Source: Sphaerochaeta halotolerans (GTDB lineage: Bacteria > Spirochaetota > Spirochaetia > Sphaerochaetales > Sphaerochaetaceae). From it: a stretch of DNA of 64,000 nucleotides. Made by a program: the position numbers and the translations under genes. The notes beneath the pieces were generated by a model. That model was not told the DNA's origin. It did no database searches and saw nothing but the letters and a program-made list of their open reading frames with translations. Numbering within the stretch: the first letter of the stretch is position 1; each line of letters starts with the position of its first letter. Positions 18,470 through 26,647 of the stretch are shown piece after piece. The stretch covers positions 81,568 to 145,567 of the forward strand of contig NZ_QUWK01000009.1 in NCBI RefSeq assembly GCF_003429665.1, read 5' to 3'.

Positions 18470-19528
18470 TTATGCTGTTTTAGTAGGAAACCACTTCTTG
18501 GTCCTGTTGGCTATCTTTACAAGAGTGAGCATGACAGGCACCTCGACCAAGACTCCGACCACTGTGGCTATTGTGGCTCCAGAGCTGAGCCCGAATACCG
18601 ATATGGCAACCGCCACAGCGAGCTCGAAGAAGTTCGAAGCTCCGATCATCCCAGCGGGAGCTGCGATATCATGAGGCAGTTTCCATGCTTTCGCCCAGAG
18701 GTAAGCCACGAAGAAGACGAGGAATGTCTGAATAATCAACGGGATGGCGATGAGCACGATGTTTATCGGATTGTCCACGATGGTCTGTCCTTGGAATGAG
18801 AAGATGATGATCAAGGTAAGCAATAGTCCTGTGATGGTAACATTGGAGAACTTGGGGATGAATGTGTTCTCGAAGTAATCCAGGCCACGCTTTCTCGTGA
18901 TGATCACCCGGGAGAACCAACCTGCGCCTAGGGGAATCACTACAAAGAGTATTACCGAAAGGAATAGCGTCATCCATGGAATCGATATTCCACTGATTCC
19001 CAACAATAGTCCCACAATCGGAACGAATGCGACAAGAATGATCAGATCGTTCGTGGCGACCTGCACCAGGGTATAGGCGGGGTTGCCCTTGGTGAGGTGG
19101 CTCCACACGAATACCATCGCTGTACAGGGAGCTGCACCCAGAAGGACTGCGCCGGCAAGGTATTGTCGAGCAAGGTCCCTGGGTATGATTGCTTGGTAGA
19201 CCACATAGAAAAAGAACATGGCGATGCCATACATCGTGAAGGGTTTGATTAGCCAGTTGGTAATCCAGGTGACCACCAAACCGCGCGGGTTTTGTCCGAC
19301 CTGCTTGATGCTGTGAAAGTCGACCTTGAGCATCATTGGGTAGATCATGAGCCAGATAAGGATTGCCACGGGAATGGAGACGTTCGCATACTCAAATTGC
19401 GAGAGGAAATCAGGGATTGCCGGTAGATACACGCCGATCAAGACACCAGCGGCCATGCATAACAAGACCCATACTGTAAGATATCGTTCAAAAAATCCGA
19501 TTCCGGAAGATTCCTTCTCACTTGCCAT
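18470..19528 (-). CDS. acr3: Arsenite efflux transporter, ACR3 family
   Basis: A 352-residue ten-helix secondary carrier that exports As(III). The conserved Cys motif is present in GAAPCTAMVFVWS, and the second family motif GASNFFELAVA near the C-terminus is intact. A strong ribosome site GGGAGG precedes the ATG. It lies between arsR and arsM in one operon on the minus strand, 43 bases from arsR. Length is normal for ACR3. Confidence 0.95.
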   Translation of the reverse strand: MASEKESSGIGFFERYLTVWVLLCMAAGVLIGVYLPAIPDFLSQFEYANVSIPVAILIWLMIYPMMLKVDFHSIKQVGQNPRGLVVTWITNWLIKPFTMYGIAMFFFYVVYQAIIPRDLARQYLAGAVLLGAAPCTAMVFVWSHLTKGNPAYTLVQVATNDLIILVAFVPIVGLLLGISGISIPWMTLFLSVILFVVIPLGAGWFSRVIITRKRGLDYFENTFIPKFSNVTITGLLLTLIIIFSFQGQTIVDNPINIVLIAIPLIIQTFLVFFVAYLWAKAWKLPHDIAAPAGMIGASNFFELAVAVAISVFGLSSGATIATVVGVLVEVPVMLTLVKIANRTKKWFPTKTA

Positions 19529-19571
19529 ATATGCCTCCCAATCCGCTTATCAGCGGAAATAGTTTTACTTA

Positions 19572-19931
19572 CTAATTGTGTTTCACAAGCTTTGTTTGAT
19601 TGCAGCTCTGTTCACAATTGGCTGAACTCTTCACCAATGGAACATTTCGACTGACCATAAGTTGTTTCAAATATCCCAACAGATCTTCCAATTCAGAGCA
19701 GTTCAATGTGTAATGCATCCATTTCCCCGTCCTCTCGGATGAGACGAGACCACTTTCGGTGAGCAGTTTCATATGATAACTGAGCGTGGGCTGGGTTATC
19801 TGGAAGGACTCAAGGATGTCGCAGGCACACAAAGGCCCGGAGGACAACAGGTTGATGATATCCAACCGCGTAGTATCGGAAAGCGCCTTGAGCTTGAGCA
19901 ACTGTGAGCCCGGAGTTTCTTGCTTGTCCAT
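19572..19931 (-). CDS. arsR: ArsR-family metalloregulator
   Basis: A ~119-residue winged-helix repressor. The helix-turn-helix reads ITQPTLSYHMKLL, preceded by CACDIL, the CxC arsenite-sensing motif at the start of the recognition region. The wing GKWMHYTLN follows. The C-terminus carries a second Cys pair (CEQSC). The ATG at 19931 is placed 8 bases after AAGGAG; a TTG two codons earlier is less likely. First gene of the arsR-acr3-arsM operon, which it should derepress on arsenite binding. Confidence 0.94.
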   Translation of the reverse strand: MDKQETPGSQLLKLKALSDTTRLDIINLLSSGPLCACDILESFQITQPTLSYHMKLLTESGLVSSERTGKWMHYTLNCSELEDLLGYLKQLMVSRNVPLVKSSANCEQSCNQTKLVKHN

Positions 19932-19954
19932 TATCAATGCTCCTTACATATCGA

Positions 19955-19983
19955 ATAATATCAATCTAATAGAGAAAAATCAA
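19955..19983 (-). promoter_or_regulatory. Promoter of arsR-acr3-arsM
   Basis: On the minus strand TTGATT (19978-19983) and TATTAT (19955-19960) are separated by exactly 17 bases, about 25 bases upstream of the arsR start. AT-rich repeats of GATAT type around the -10 are a plausible ArsR site. Confidence 0.65.
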
Positions 19984-20021
19984 TATGTTAATTTTGTGGT
20001 AGTGACTGTTCCTATAAATTA

Positions 20022-20051
20022 GTTGACGACGTCAACCAATTGTGATAGATT
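20022..20051 (+). promoter_or_regulatory. Promoter with inverted-repeat operator for the MarR-arsP operon
   Basis: GTTGAC (20022-20027) and GTCAAC (20031-20036) form an inverted repeat with a 3-base centre. The -35 TTGACG at 20023-20028 sits inside it, and TAGATT at 20046-20051 is the -10 after 17 bases. A repressor bound here would block the -35, consistent with autoregulation by the MarR protein. Confidence 0.6.
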
Positions 20052-20092
20052 GTGTTCATCATTCTCATGCATATACTGTTTGGAAAGGAGGA

Positions 20093-20569
20093 ATGATACA
20101 AAAGATGACTCCTAGCACGAAGGAAATTGATTTTCAGACCCTCAGCAGAAGCTTGCTTGATATTGCATGGAGTTTCGGCCCGAAAGGTCTGGACAGCGCC
20201 TGTTGCAAGGATCTTGGCATTGCCGAATTTCTCGCCTTGGATGACATATCCCGTACCATCGATTACCCGGTACATCAGGTCGGTAGCACCTTGGGATTCA
20301 CCAAGAGCGGGGCGACCAGGATCGTGAACCGCCTAGTCACGAAAGGGTATGTCTCGAAGCGGACATCAGGGCATGATGGGCGAGTTTGCTGCCTGGATGT
20401 GACCGATCGCGGGAGGGAAATACTGTCAGAAGCATATGCAAACTACGAAACCATCCTCCGGCGGATATTCGCGGGACTGGATTCGACCAAGAGGGATGCG
20501 TTGAGAGAATCCCTGATTCAGTTTAGTACCTTGCTCATGCAAGAAGGCTCTCAGGAGGGAAACCGATGA
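20093..20569 (+). CDS. MarR-family transcriptional regulator
   Basis: A ~158-residue winged-helix protein. The recognition region STLGFTKSGATRIVNRLVTK is followed by the wing SGHDGRVCCLDVTDRGREIL. Two Cys pairs, DSACCKDL and GRVCCLD, suggest sensing of a thiophilic ligand such as arsenite or methylarsenite; this is inference. AAAGGAGG lies just before the ATG at 20093; ATG at 20105 is an alternative with longer spacing. Its stop overlaps the ArsP-like permease start by four bases, so the two are coupled. Confidence 0.85.
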   Translation: MIQKMTPSTKEIDFQTLSRSLLDIAWSFGPKGLDSACCKDLGIAEFLALDDISRTIDYPVHQVGSTLGFTKSGATRIVNRLVTKGYVSKRTSGHDGRVCCLDVTDRGREILSEAYANYETILRRIFAGLDSTKRDALRESLIQFSTLLMQEGSQEGNR

Positions 20570-21462
20570 ACACCTTCTGGCTGACCCTGCGGTATTTCGT
20601 TACCATTATGCTCGAGCTCACTGTATTGTTCATTGCCATCAGCGCAATCGTGGCCCTGATGCTGACCTACATATCACGGGACCGCCTCTCTTCATGGCTT
20701 ACCCGGCGTGGCTTAGGAGGAAACATCCTCGGAGCGATTGTAGGGTCACTGACTCCGTTTTGTGCATGTTCCACCATCCCGATGACCTTGGGAATGTTGC
20801 AGGCAGGGGCACCGTTCGGTTCGGTGATGTCGTTTGTCATCGCCTCTCCGTTGCTCAATCCCATTATCATCGTAATGCTGGTCACCCTAATGGGTTGGAA
20901 CGTGGCGGCTGTGTATTTCATCATCACGTTCGTAGGTGCGGTCCTCTTCGGTGCCTCATTGCAGCGGTTGGGATTCAGTAATCAGGTGAAGTCTGTGCGG
21001 ATCAAGAACAAGGCTTCTTCTGAAGATGACGATTCTATTGCACGGACGTTCAAGGAGAGACTTGCAAAATCGATACAATCGGCGTGGAACGATTACAAGG
21101 CGGTATTTCGCTATCTGCTCATCGGGGTGGCGGTCGGGTCGATGATCTACGGCTATATCCCTGAAGAGTTTATTGTCAGGATTGCCGGTCCAGACAATCT
21201 ACTGTCGGTTCCCATCGCAGCGACAATCGGCGTGCCGCTGTACATCCGTGCAGAGACAGCCATTCCCATCGGATTGGGATTGGTATCCAAGGGGATGGGA
21301 CTGGGAACGGTGGTTGCCCTCATCATCGGGGGATCGGGAATGGCGATTCCCGAGATATCGATGCTGGCAGGAATATTCAAAAGGAAACTGGTCGGTGCGC
21401 TCGTAGTCGGCATATGGCTTACCGCCGTAGTAGGTGGGTATCTATTCAACATCCTGGCATAA
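20566..21462 (+). CDS. arsP: ArsP-like permease (DUF318 family)
   Basis: A 298-residue membrane protein with about eight helices. The first half has the family signature SLTPFCACSTIPM with a Cys pair and ASPLLNPII; the second half repeats the fold with GSGMAIPEI. ArsP proteins of this family export trivalent methylated or aromatic arsenicals. Here it is coupled to a Cys-pair MarR regulator and divergent from an operon that contains arsM, which supports export of methylarsenite. Other DUF318 permeases may have different cargo, so the substrate is inferred from context. Confidence 0.8.
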   Translation: MNTFWLTLRYFVTIMLELTVLFIAISAIVALMLTYISRDRLSSWLTRRGLGGNILGAIVGSLTPFCACSTIPMTLGMLQAGAPFGSVMSFVIASPLLNPIIIVMLVTLMGWNVAAVYFIITFVGAVLFGASLQRLGFSNQVKSVRIKNKASSEDDDSIARTFKERLAKSIQSAWNDYKAVFRYLLIGVAVGSMIYGYIPEEFIVRIAGPDNLLSVPIAATIGVPLYIRAETAIPIGLGLVSKGMGLGTVVALIIGGSGMAIPEISMLAGIFKRKLVGALVVGIWLTAVVGGYLFNILA

Positions 21463-21476
21463 GAAGGAGAAAACAT

Positions 21477-21653
21477 ATGGAAGAGAAAGAGAAGAAGTCA
21501 AAACTCCGGAATTTGTTCAGTGCAAAGAAAAAGGATTGCTGTTCTATTGAGATTGAAGAAATCCCGGAAGAGGAGCAGAAGGAGGTCAGCAGCAGTCCTT
21601 GTTGCAACCCTGAACCGAAGAACATGCAGGATTCGAAAAAGGCAAACGAATAG
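21477..21653 (+). CDS. Small cysteine-pair protein of the arsP operon
   Basis: A 58-residue peptide with a basic N-terminal third (EEKEKKSKLRNLFSAKKK), a CC pair at residues 21-22, an acidic middle (IEIEEIPEEEQKE), and a second CC pair at 42-43. It follows arsP by 14 bases with a good ribosome site (AAGAAGGAG). No signal peptide or membrane segment. No named family recognised. The two vicinal Cys pairs suggest binding of As(III)/methylarsenite or another soft metal, perhaps handing it to the permease; this is inference. Confidence 0.7.
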   Translation: MEEKEKKSKLRNLFSAKKKDCCSIEIEEIPEEEQKEVSSSPCCNPEPKNMQDSKKANE

Positions 21654-21969
21654 TCATTGTCTTCCCTATGACACTGCACCAGTAAGCGATAATTGTCGAA
21701 GTACATCAAGTAGGAATCAAGTAGCAGTAAGATGCCTTCCATGCCATATTGCAAGGCCGTGCTGAAATTGCCATACATCTCGCTAGCGCTGAGGTTCCTC
21801 CAACGATTACCAAGACATTGTGTTCCAGGACGGTTTAGTACAACCTACGTTCAATGGATTGAGGTGGTTCTGGAACTGAGCTGTCAGCGCCAGTACGATA
21901 AGCATATAGGAATCCCTGCTACCCATAGAGTATTGGAATCTCGACTACAAAGAGCTATACTCAGTCATC
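21654..21969 (+). other. Gene-free spacer before the Nramp gene
   Basis: 316 bases. A minus-strand stretch (about 21655-21820) reads like protein in one frame (NRWRNLSASEMYGNF, then GILLLLDSYLMYF) but has neither a clean start nor an end and may be a gene remnant. No terminator or clear promoter identified. Confidence 0.35.
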
Positions 21970-23202
21970 ATGCGAGAAAAAGGCAACCTTAAGAAGATTC
22001 TGTCATTTCTAGGTCCTGGCTTTCTGGTTACGGTAGGATTTATCGATCCAGGTAACTGGGCTACCAATATTGAAGGTGGATCTCGTTTTGGGTATGCCCT
22101 GTTATGGGTTGTTACCCTCAGTACCTTCATGCTCATGGTCATCCAACATGCAGCGGCTAAACTGGGTATCGCCACCGGAAAATCCCTGGCGGTAAATATT
22201 AGGGAGCATCTGCCCAAGCCTCTCACCTATTTCATAGGCATTACTGTTGTAGCGGCCTGTGTTGCCACTGATGTCGCAGAACTCTTGGGTGGTGCCATCG
22301 GATTCCAGTTATTGTTTCATTTTCCGCTTTGGCTTGGAGCCTTGATAACGGTATTCTTGGAAGTCTTCCTCATCATCGGGCAACGATACCATAAGCTGGA
22401 ACGGACCATTATTGGCTTTCTCGGAATCATTGCCCTTTGCTATGTGGCTGAATTGGTAATTGTCCACCCCGATTGGGGCCAGGCTCTTCCCTCGTTCTTC
22501 ATTCCACGCTTGAATACCTCAAGCATCTATATCGCGATGGGAATGTTGGGGGCAGTTGTTATGCCACACAATATTTTTCTGCATTCAAATGTAATCCATT
22601 CTCGCCAATGGGGCATTGATGATAATGAAAAGAAATCTCTCCTCCGCTATGAACGTTTCGATACGATTTCTTCCCTCTTGCTTGGTTTGTTAATCAATGG
22701 AGCCATGATCATCGTTGCCGCAAGGGTATTCCATGGAAACGGAATGGCTATCACCAGCATTACCGATGCCTCGAAAACATTGGTTCCCCTGGCAGGACCC
22801 GTTGCAGGATTGCTTTTTGCCGTAGCCTTGATTTTCTCTGGAATCGGATCCTCGGTAACCTCCTCGATGGCAGAAGTCAACGTTATTACAGGATTCTTGG
22901 GGAAACCCGAAGACCCAAGGACTCTGCTCTATAGAGTAGCAACCTTCATTACTGCAATTCCCTCTTTTGTAATCATCTTGATGGGATTGGATACCTACAA
23001 GATATTGATCTTCAGCCAAGTAATTCTCAGTATCCAGCTTCCCTTCACCTTGATTCCCTTGCTCTACCTTTGCAGGAAAAAGCCAGTTATGGGAACCTTC
23101 AGAAGTAGTTCACTCGAATTCCTTGCAATGCTTCTCATTACTGTAGTTGTCACCTTACTGAATGTATATCTGTTGTATTCCACATTCGCAGGAGGTGCTT
23201 AA
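21970..23202 (+). CDS. mntH: Nramp-family divalent metal (Mn/Fe) transporter
   Basis: A 410-residue transporter with eleven predicted helices, driven by protons and importing Mn(II) or Fe(II). The metal-binding helix 1 motif DPGN is at residues 26-29 (FIDPGNWATNIEGGSRFGYA), and helix 6 has MPHN at 197-200, both intact. The ribosome site is poor (AAAGAG about 20 bases upstream). Its stop overlaps the start of a universal-stress gene by one base, indicating an operon. Substrate between Mn and Fe cannot be decided from sequence. Confidence 0.92.
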   Translation: MREKGNLKKILSFLGPGFLVTVGFIDPGNWATNIEGGSRFGYALLWVVTLSTFMLMVIQHAAAKLGIATGKSLAVNIREHLPKPLTYFIGITVVAACVATDVAELLGGAIGFQLLFHFPLWLGALITVFLEVFLIIGQRYHKLERTIIGFLGIIALCYVAELVIVHPDWGQALPSFFIPRLNTSSIYIAMGMLGAVVMPHNIFLHSNVIHSRQWGIDDNEKKSLLRYERFDTISSLLLGLLINGAMIIVAARVFHGNGMAITSITDASKTLVPLAGPVAGLLFAVALIFSGIGSSVTSSMAEVNVITGFLGKPEDPRTLLYRVATFITAIPSFVIILMGLDTYKILIFSQVILSIQLPFTLIPLLYLCRKKPVMGTFRSSSLEFLAMLLITVVVTLLNVYLLYSTFAGGA

Positions 23203-23636
23203 TGTCACCATTTACCCATATCCTTATTCTAATCGATTGTTCTCCATCTGATGGGGCTATCATGGATCTCGTCGAAAAACTTTTGGAAGGTTCGACTACA
23301 AAGGTTACCCTATCGCATGTGGTCCATTCCCATACCCTCGACCAGGACCGTGCCCTCAAGGAACAGGCCGATGCCTGCATGGAGAGTATGCTTGAACGAT
23401 TCCGGGCGCTGGGAGCAGGCCCTGTCAACAAACTACTGCTCAGTGGCGAGCCGGAAGAAGAGCTCGAAAAAGCAATCAACCAAGGCGACTACGATTTGGT
23501 AGCCATGGGTACCCATGGCCACACAGGCTTTGAGGATTTGCTCTACGGTAGTGTCTCCCGATATCTGAAGCATAAAATAACAGTTCCCTTGCTTATGGTT
23601 AGAAACACGGAAACAACTGCCGAGAAGACTCACTGA
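23202..23636 (+). CDS. Universal stress protein (UspA family)
   Basis: A 144-residue single Usp domain. The C-terminal nucleotide motif is visible as MGTHGHTGFEDLLYGSVS, fitting the ATP-binding G-2x-G-9x-G-S/T pattern. N-terminal ILILIDCSPSD begins the fold. It overlaps the Nramp gene by one base, so it is co-expressed with a metal importer; a regulatory role on that transporter is possible but not shown. Confidence 0.9.
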   Translation: MSPFTHILILIDCSPSDGAIMDLVEKLLEGSTTKVTLSHVVHSHTLDQDRALKEQADACMESMLERFRALGAGPVNKLLLSGEPEEELEKAINQGDYDLVAMGTHGHTGFEDLLYGSVSRYLKHKITVPLLMVRNTETTAEKTH

Positions 23637-23982
23637 TCAGCTTCAATCGTTCCAAATAGCTTTGGTGATAGAGCGCTCTCTTCAAGTCACCTTTGCTCCA
23701 CTGTTCTTATTCGGAAAGGATTTTCCTCTCTTCTGTAGAAGCAAACTAAAAAGATGCCTTTATTCCAGCTTGAGGCCATCCGCAAGGAAATTCTTTCTGA
23801 TCATTGTTCCTGGGGGTCGAAGTAGATATTATTTGGTTTTACCATCGGTTCCAGGTGGATTCCTTTTTCCCTTCCTACTTCCATTTCCGACCTTATTTCT
23901 TAGAAATCAAAGATATTGGCCTTGAAAGTTTCTGGTGTATGCTGTTATATAACCGATAAGGACAGTTGTAAGGAGAAGTTAC
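23637..23982 (+). other. Gene-free spacer
   Basis: 346 bases without a convincing gene. An 87-codon plus frame at 23662 lacks a ribosome site and looks random. The last 30 bases contain the ribosome site AAGGAG for the next gene. Confidence 0.45.
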
Positions 23983-24384
23983 ATGCAACAAGAAATCGGG
24001 GCGTTATTTGGTTCTTTAATTGTCTTATTCTATATTTTGACGGTATTGAATTTTCTGGTCAAATGGATTAATAAGAAATACGGGCCTTCAATGAAATCCA
24101 ACGAGAAAGGCTATGCCCGATACAAACGCTTCATGCGGTTTATTATCAAAAACCATAAGCTTTTTGGCCTCTTGACCATTGTATTCCTATTGGTTCACTT
24201 CTTCATCCAATTTAATATCTATGGATTGAGTATAACGGGGCTTGTAGCGGCTGGAATATTGATTCTACAGATATTGCTCGGAATCTATGGAGCAAAAACT
24301 AAAAACAAAGGGAAGACTTGGTTGACGATCCATCGAAGTATTGCCGTTTTACTTTTTGTTGCAATACTAATCCATACCATCTAA
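23983..24384 (+). CDS. Small four-helix membrane protein with two His pairs (putative b-type haem protein)
   Basis: A 133-residue protein with four hydrophobic helices (about 8-28, 59-77, 82-101, 116-133). His58 and His72 in one helix and His117 and His131 in another are each spaced 14 residues, the pattern used by ferric-reductase-like and cytochrome b561-like proteins to hold two stacked haems. A good ribosome site AAGGAG precedes the ATG. No neighbour clearly belongs with it. The haem role is inferred from the spacing alone. Confidence 0.65.
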   Translation: MQQEIGALFGSLIVLFYILTVLNFLVKWINKKYGPSMKSNEKGYARYKRFMRFIIKNHKLFGLLTIVFLLVHFFIQFNIYGLSITGLVAAGILILQILLGIYGAKTKNKGKTWLTIHRSIAVLLFVAILIHTI

Positions 24385-24585
24385 TTGCAGAATCCATCTC
24401 TGTCCCATAATATTTTTCAAGGACAGCGTTTTTTTCAAGGAAAGAGGATAGCGCAAGGAAGCCTTTGCCAAGCAGGGACATAGGTTCCAGGTAGCACAGG
24501 AAAGACAGGTGCAATCCCAAAAGTACATATAAAAGGGTTACAAGGCAAATACTGAGAGTACGCCCGGCTCGTATTGCCTATCAGA

Positions 24586-24645
24586 TAAAACACATTACCC
24601 TCCTCACTGAATATGAGGTGTTCCAGTACCTCGATACCCATCATT
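24586..24645 (-). pseudogene. Remnant of a radC 3' end
   Basis: About 50 bases nearly match the 3' end of radC at 26649-26732, in the same orientation. Read on the minus strand it gives GIEVLEHLIFSEEG then NVF, against GIKVLDHLIFSEEG in radC, with about 20 bases (YLSMLEG) deleted. Amino-acid changes show it is not a fresh copy. The surrounding 24385-24899 gap holds no intact gene. Confidence 0.7.
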
Positions 24646-24899
24646 GGAGGAGAGAATGCCTGCAATGGTCCCACCTCCTTCCATATCCTCATGATGCTCC
24701 AACCCTGTATGCACCAAATGAAAAACCCCCTCACCCTGTTCATGATACCCACAATACTACAAATAGACGGCAGAATAATCTCACCATAGTAAACACGTGG
24801 AATCATTTTCCCCCACCTAACACAAACGTGATCTCTGTCATATTGTTTTCAATGCGTGTATGGATGCTTTCCAGCTGATTCCTTCTTTGAGGAGAGGTA

Positions 24900-26429
24900 T
24901 TACTGAGCAAATACTTGGTCATACACATGCTCGAAGAGTTCAATCTCGTCATCGGATACATCAGCGAACTCACCTTCACGAGCTCGTTTTGGCAGTTTCC
25001 CTCCATTCTGCGAGAGAAACCTGTAGAGTAGAAATACCGTCCTATCAGGCATCTCTATAGTATTTTGTACTCTGTTTCGGAACTGATCATAGTGCATAAG
25101 GAATATTGCCTCTTCAGGAAGGTCATGCTCAATGGTTTGCTGAACACAACGATATAAGAATTCGACAAAAGGGGTAGCATCAAAATATCGGTAGTAATCA
25201 GCTGTATCATTCAGTACACGTACATTGTAATCTTCAGTGGGTTCCCATCTGATGAAAGGAAGAATGCTTTCTGAGTAACCTCTCAATACAGATGCATATT
25301 CATCTATTCGCTGTAACATCGTGCTGGAGACCGGGAATATCATTCCTGGAGGATTGTAAGCATGTTCTGCAAGGATATGATGAATAAGATACCGATGGAT
25401 CCTTCCATTCCCGTCAGAAAATGGATGGATATTCACAAACCCGAAGGCAACAGTAGCCGCGGCGGAAACCGGATCAAGCTCGTGAGCTACTCGTTGGTTG
25501 TATGCAATCAAACCTGTAATCAAGGAATCAATATCCTCACTTCTAGCACTTACATGTTCCACGATGGGTATGCCTGAGTCTCTGTCATGCTCACCAATGA
25601 ATCCGCCTTCGGTTCTGAATCCGATTTTTACGAAACGACTGTTTCCTATCACTATGTGTTGAAGGCGAATAAGCTCATCCTTGCTTAAAGGCCTTTTCCC
25701 TGCTTCTCGTATCGCATTACCCCAGCGAACGATTCTGTCATGAGAAGGGGTTTCATTCTCTATGGCAAAACTAGATTTAGAATCTTTCAGTAAGAGGAAT
25801 GCTGCAGCACGGGCCACTACATCCTTAGGAATTTCTGATGCGACTTGGAGCGCTTTCTTTTTCAGGTCCATTTCTAGAAACGTATTGATGCTCTCAGTCC
25901 TGGTTATCAAGGGACAAAAGTCGGGAATTCCTGGTAGATTATTTACTACTCGATGTCTTTTGGAATTCTCTCCTTTCACCGTTATTTGTTGTAGGGGGTC
26001 AACAGCCAATACATAATTGCCTCTTTTTGCGTCAGGTATATCGAGTGGTGTTCTCATGAGCCATTCATAGAGGAACCAGATTCGTCTTGCATAGGAACCG
26101 GTCATGCTTTCCCTTACGATTGCTTCAATTTCATGTATATCGACTACTTCGAATAATTTTTTCAATACACAGAGGTCAACCCCCTCATACTTCAAGGCAA
26201 ATTCCAAATGTCCTTTGAGTGTTTGATTTGGTTGATGCCTGGGGGTAAGGAAATGCCATTCTCCCTCCCTTATGATTTTATGTTTCAACCCTATAGCCAT
26301 TTTTATACGGGGGAAGGGTGCAGGAAGATGGAAGGCATCGATGAGAGCGGCATACCCTGCTGGGATTCCTTCTTCAGGGAGCACGTAGCCGTGAAAAACC
26401 GTTACAAGACCTGAAAAATGTTTATTCAT
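24900..26429 (-). CDS. Fic-family protein adenylyltransferase (class II, self-inhibited)
   Basis: A ~509-residue Fic protein. The full catalytic motif is present as HPFSDGNGRIHR near residues 333-344, so transfer of AMP to a target hydroxyl is expected. An N-terminal inhibitory helix motif, SFAIEN (S-x3-E-N), lies near residue 219-224 on the 5' side of the Fic motif, which defines class II self-inhibited enzymes. The C-terminal ~130 residues are not recognised. ATG at 26429 is preferred because GAGG lies 6 bases upstream; ATG at 26441 is possible. It follows radC on the same strand and is flanked beyond its 3' end by the radC remnant. Confidence 0.9.
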   Translation of the reverse strand: MNKHFSGLVTVFHGYVLPEEGIPAGYAALIDAFHLPAPFPRIKMAIGLKHKIIREGEWHFLTPRHQPNQTLKGHLEFALKYEGVDLCVLKKLFEVVDIHEIEAIVRESMTGSYARRIWFLYEWLMRTPLDIPDAKRGNYVLAVDPLQQITVKGENSKRHRVVNNLPGIPDFCPLITRTESINTFLEMDLKKKALQVASEIPKDVVARAAAFLLLKDSKSSFAIENETPSHDRIVRWGNAIREAGKRPLSKDELIRLQHIVIGNSRFVKIGFRTEGGFIGEHDRDSGIPIVEHVSARSEDIDSLITGLIAYNQRVAHELDPVSAAATVAFGFVNIHPFSDGNGRIHRYLIHHILAEHAYNPPGMIFPVSSTMLQRIDEYASVLRGYSESILPFIRWEPTEDYNVRVLNDTADYYRYFDATPFVEFLYRCVQQTIEHDLPEEAIFLMHYDQFRNRVQNTIEMPDRTVFLLYRFLSQNGGKLPKRAREGEFADVSDDEIELFEHVYDQVFAQ

Positions 26430-26647
26430 AATAAACCTCATGAAATATAATTATAATAATATAGATTTTATTATTTGTACATATATTATATGAAAAATGA
26501 TTTCAAATGAGCGGAGGAATATTCTTCTGGGGGGGGGCGGAAAAAGGAAGAGGTTTTCTTCACATTCCCCCTGAGAACTGATCCATGCAACTAAAGAGTA
26601 ATTCTTGTATTCTATGGTTGCACTCTTTGTCATACATCTTCTCTTTG

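Noticed and set aside
23662..23925. 87-codon plus frame as a gene
   Set aside because: No ribosome site, random-looking composition, and no known motif.
24435..24806. 123-codon minus-strand frame
   Set aside because: Only the part matching the radC tail is meaningful; the rest has no ribosome site or motif, so it is treated as a remnant.
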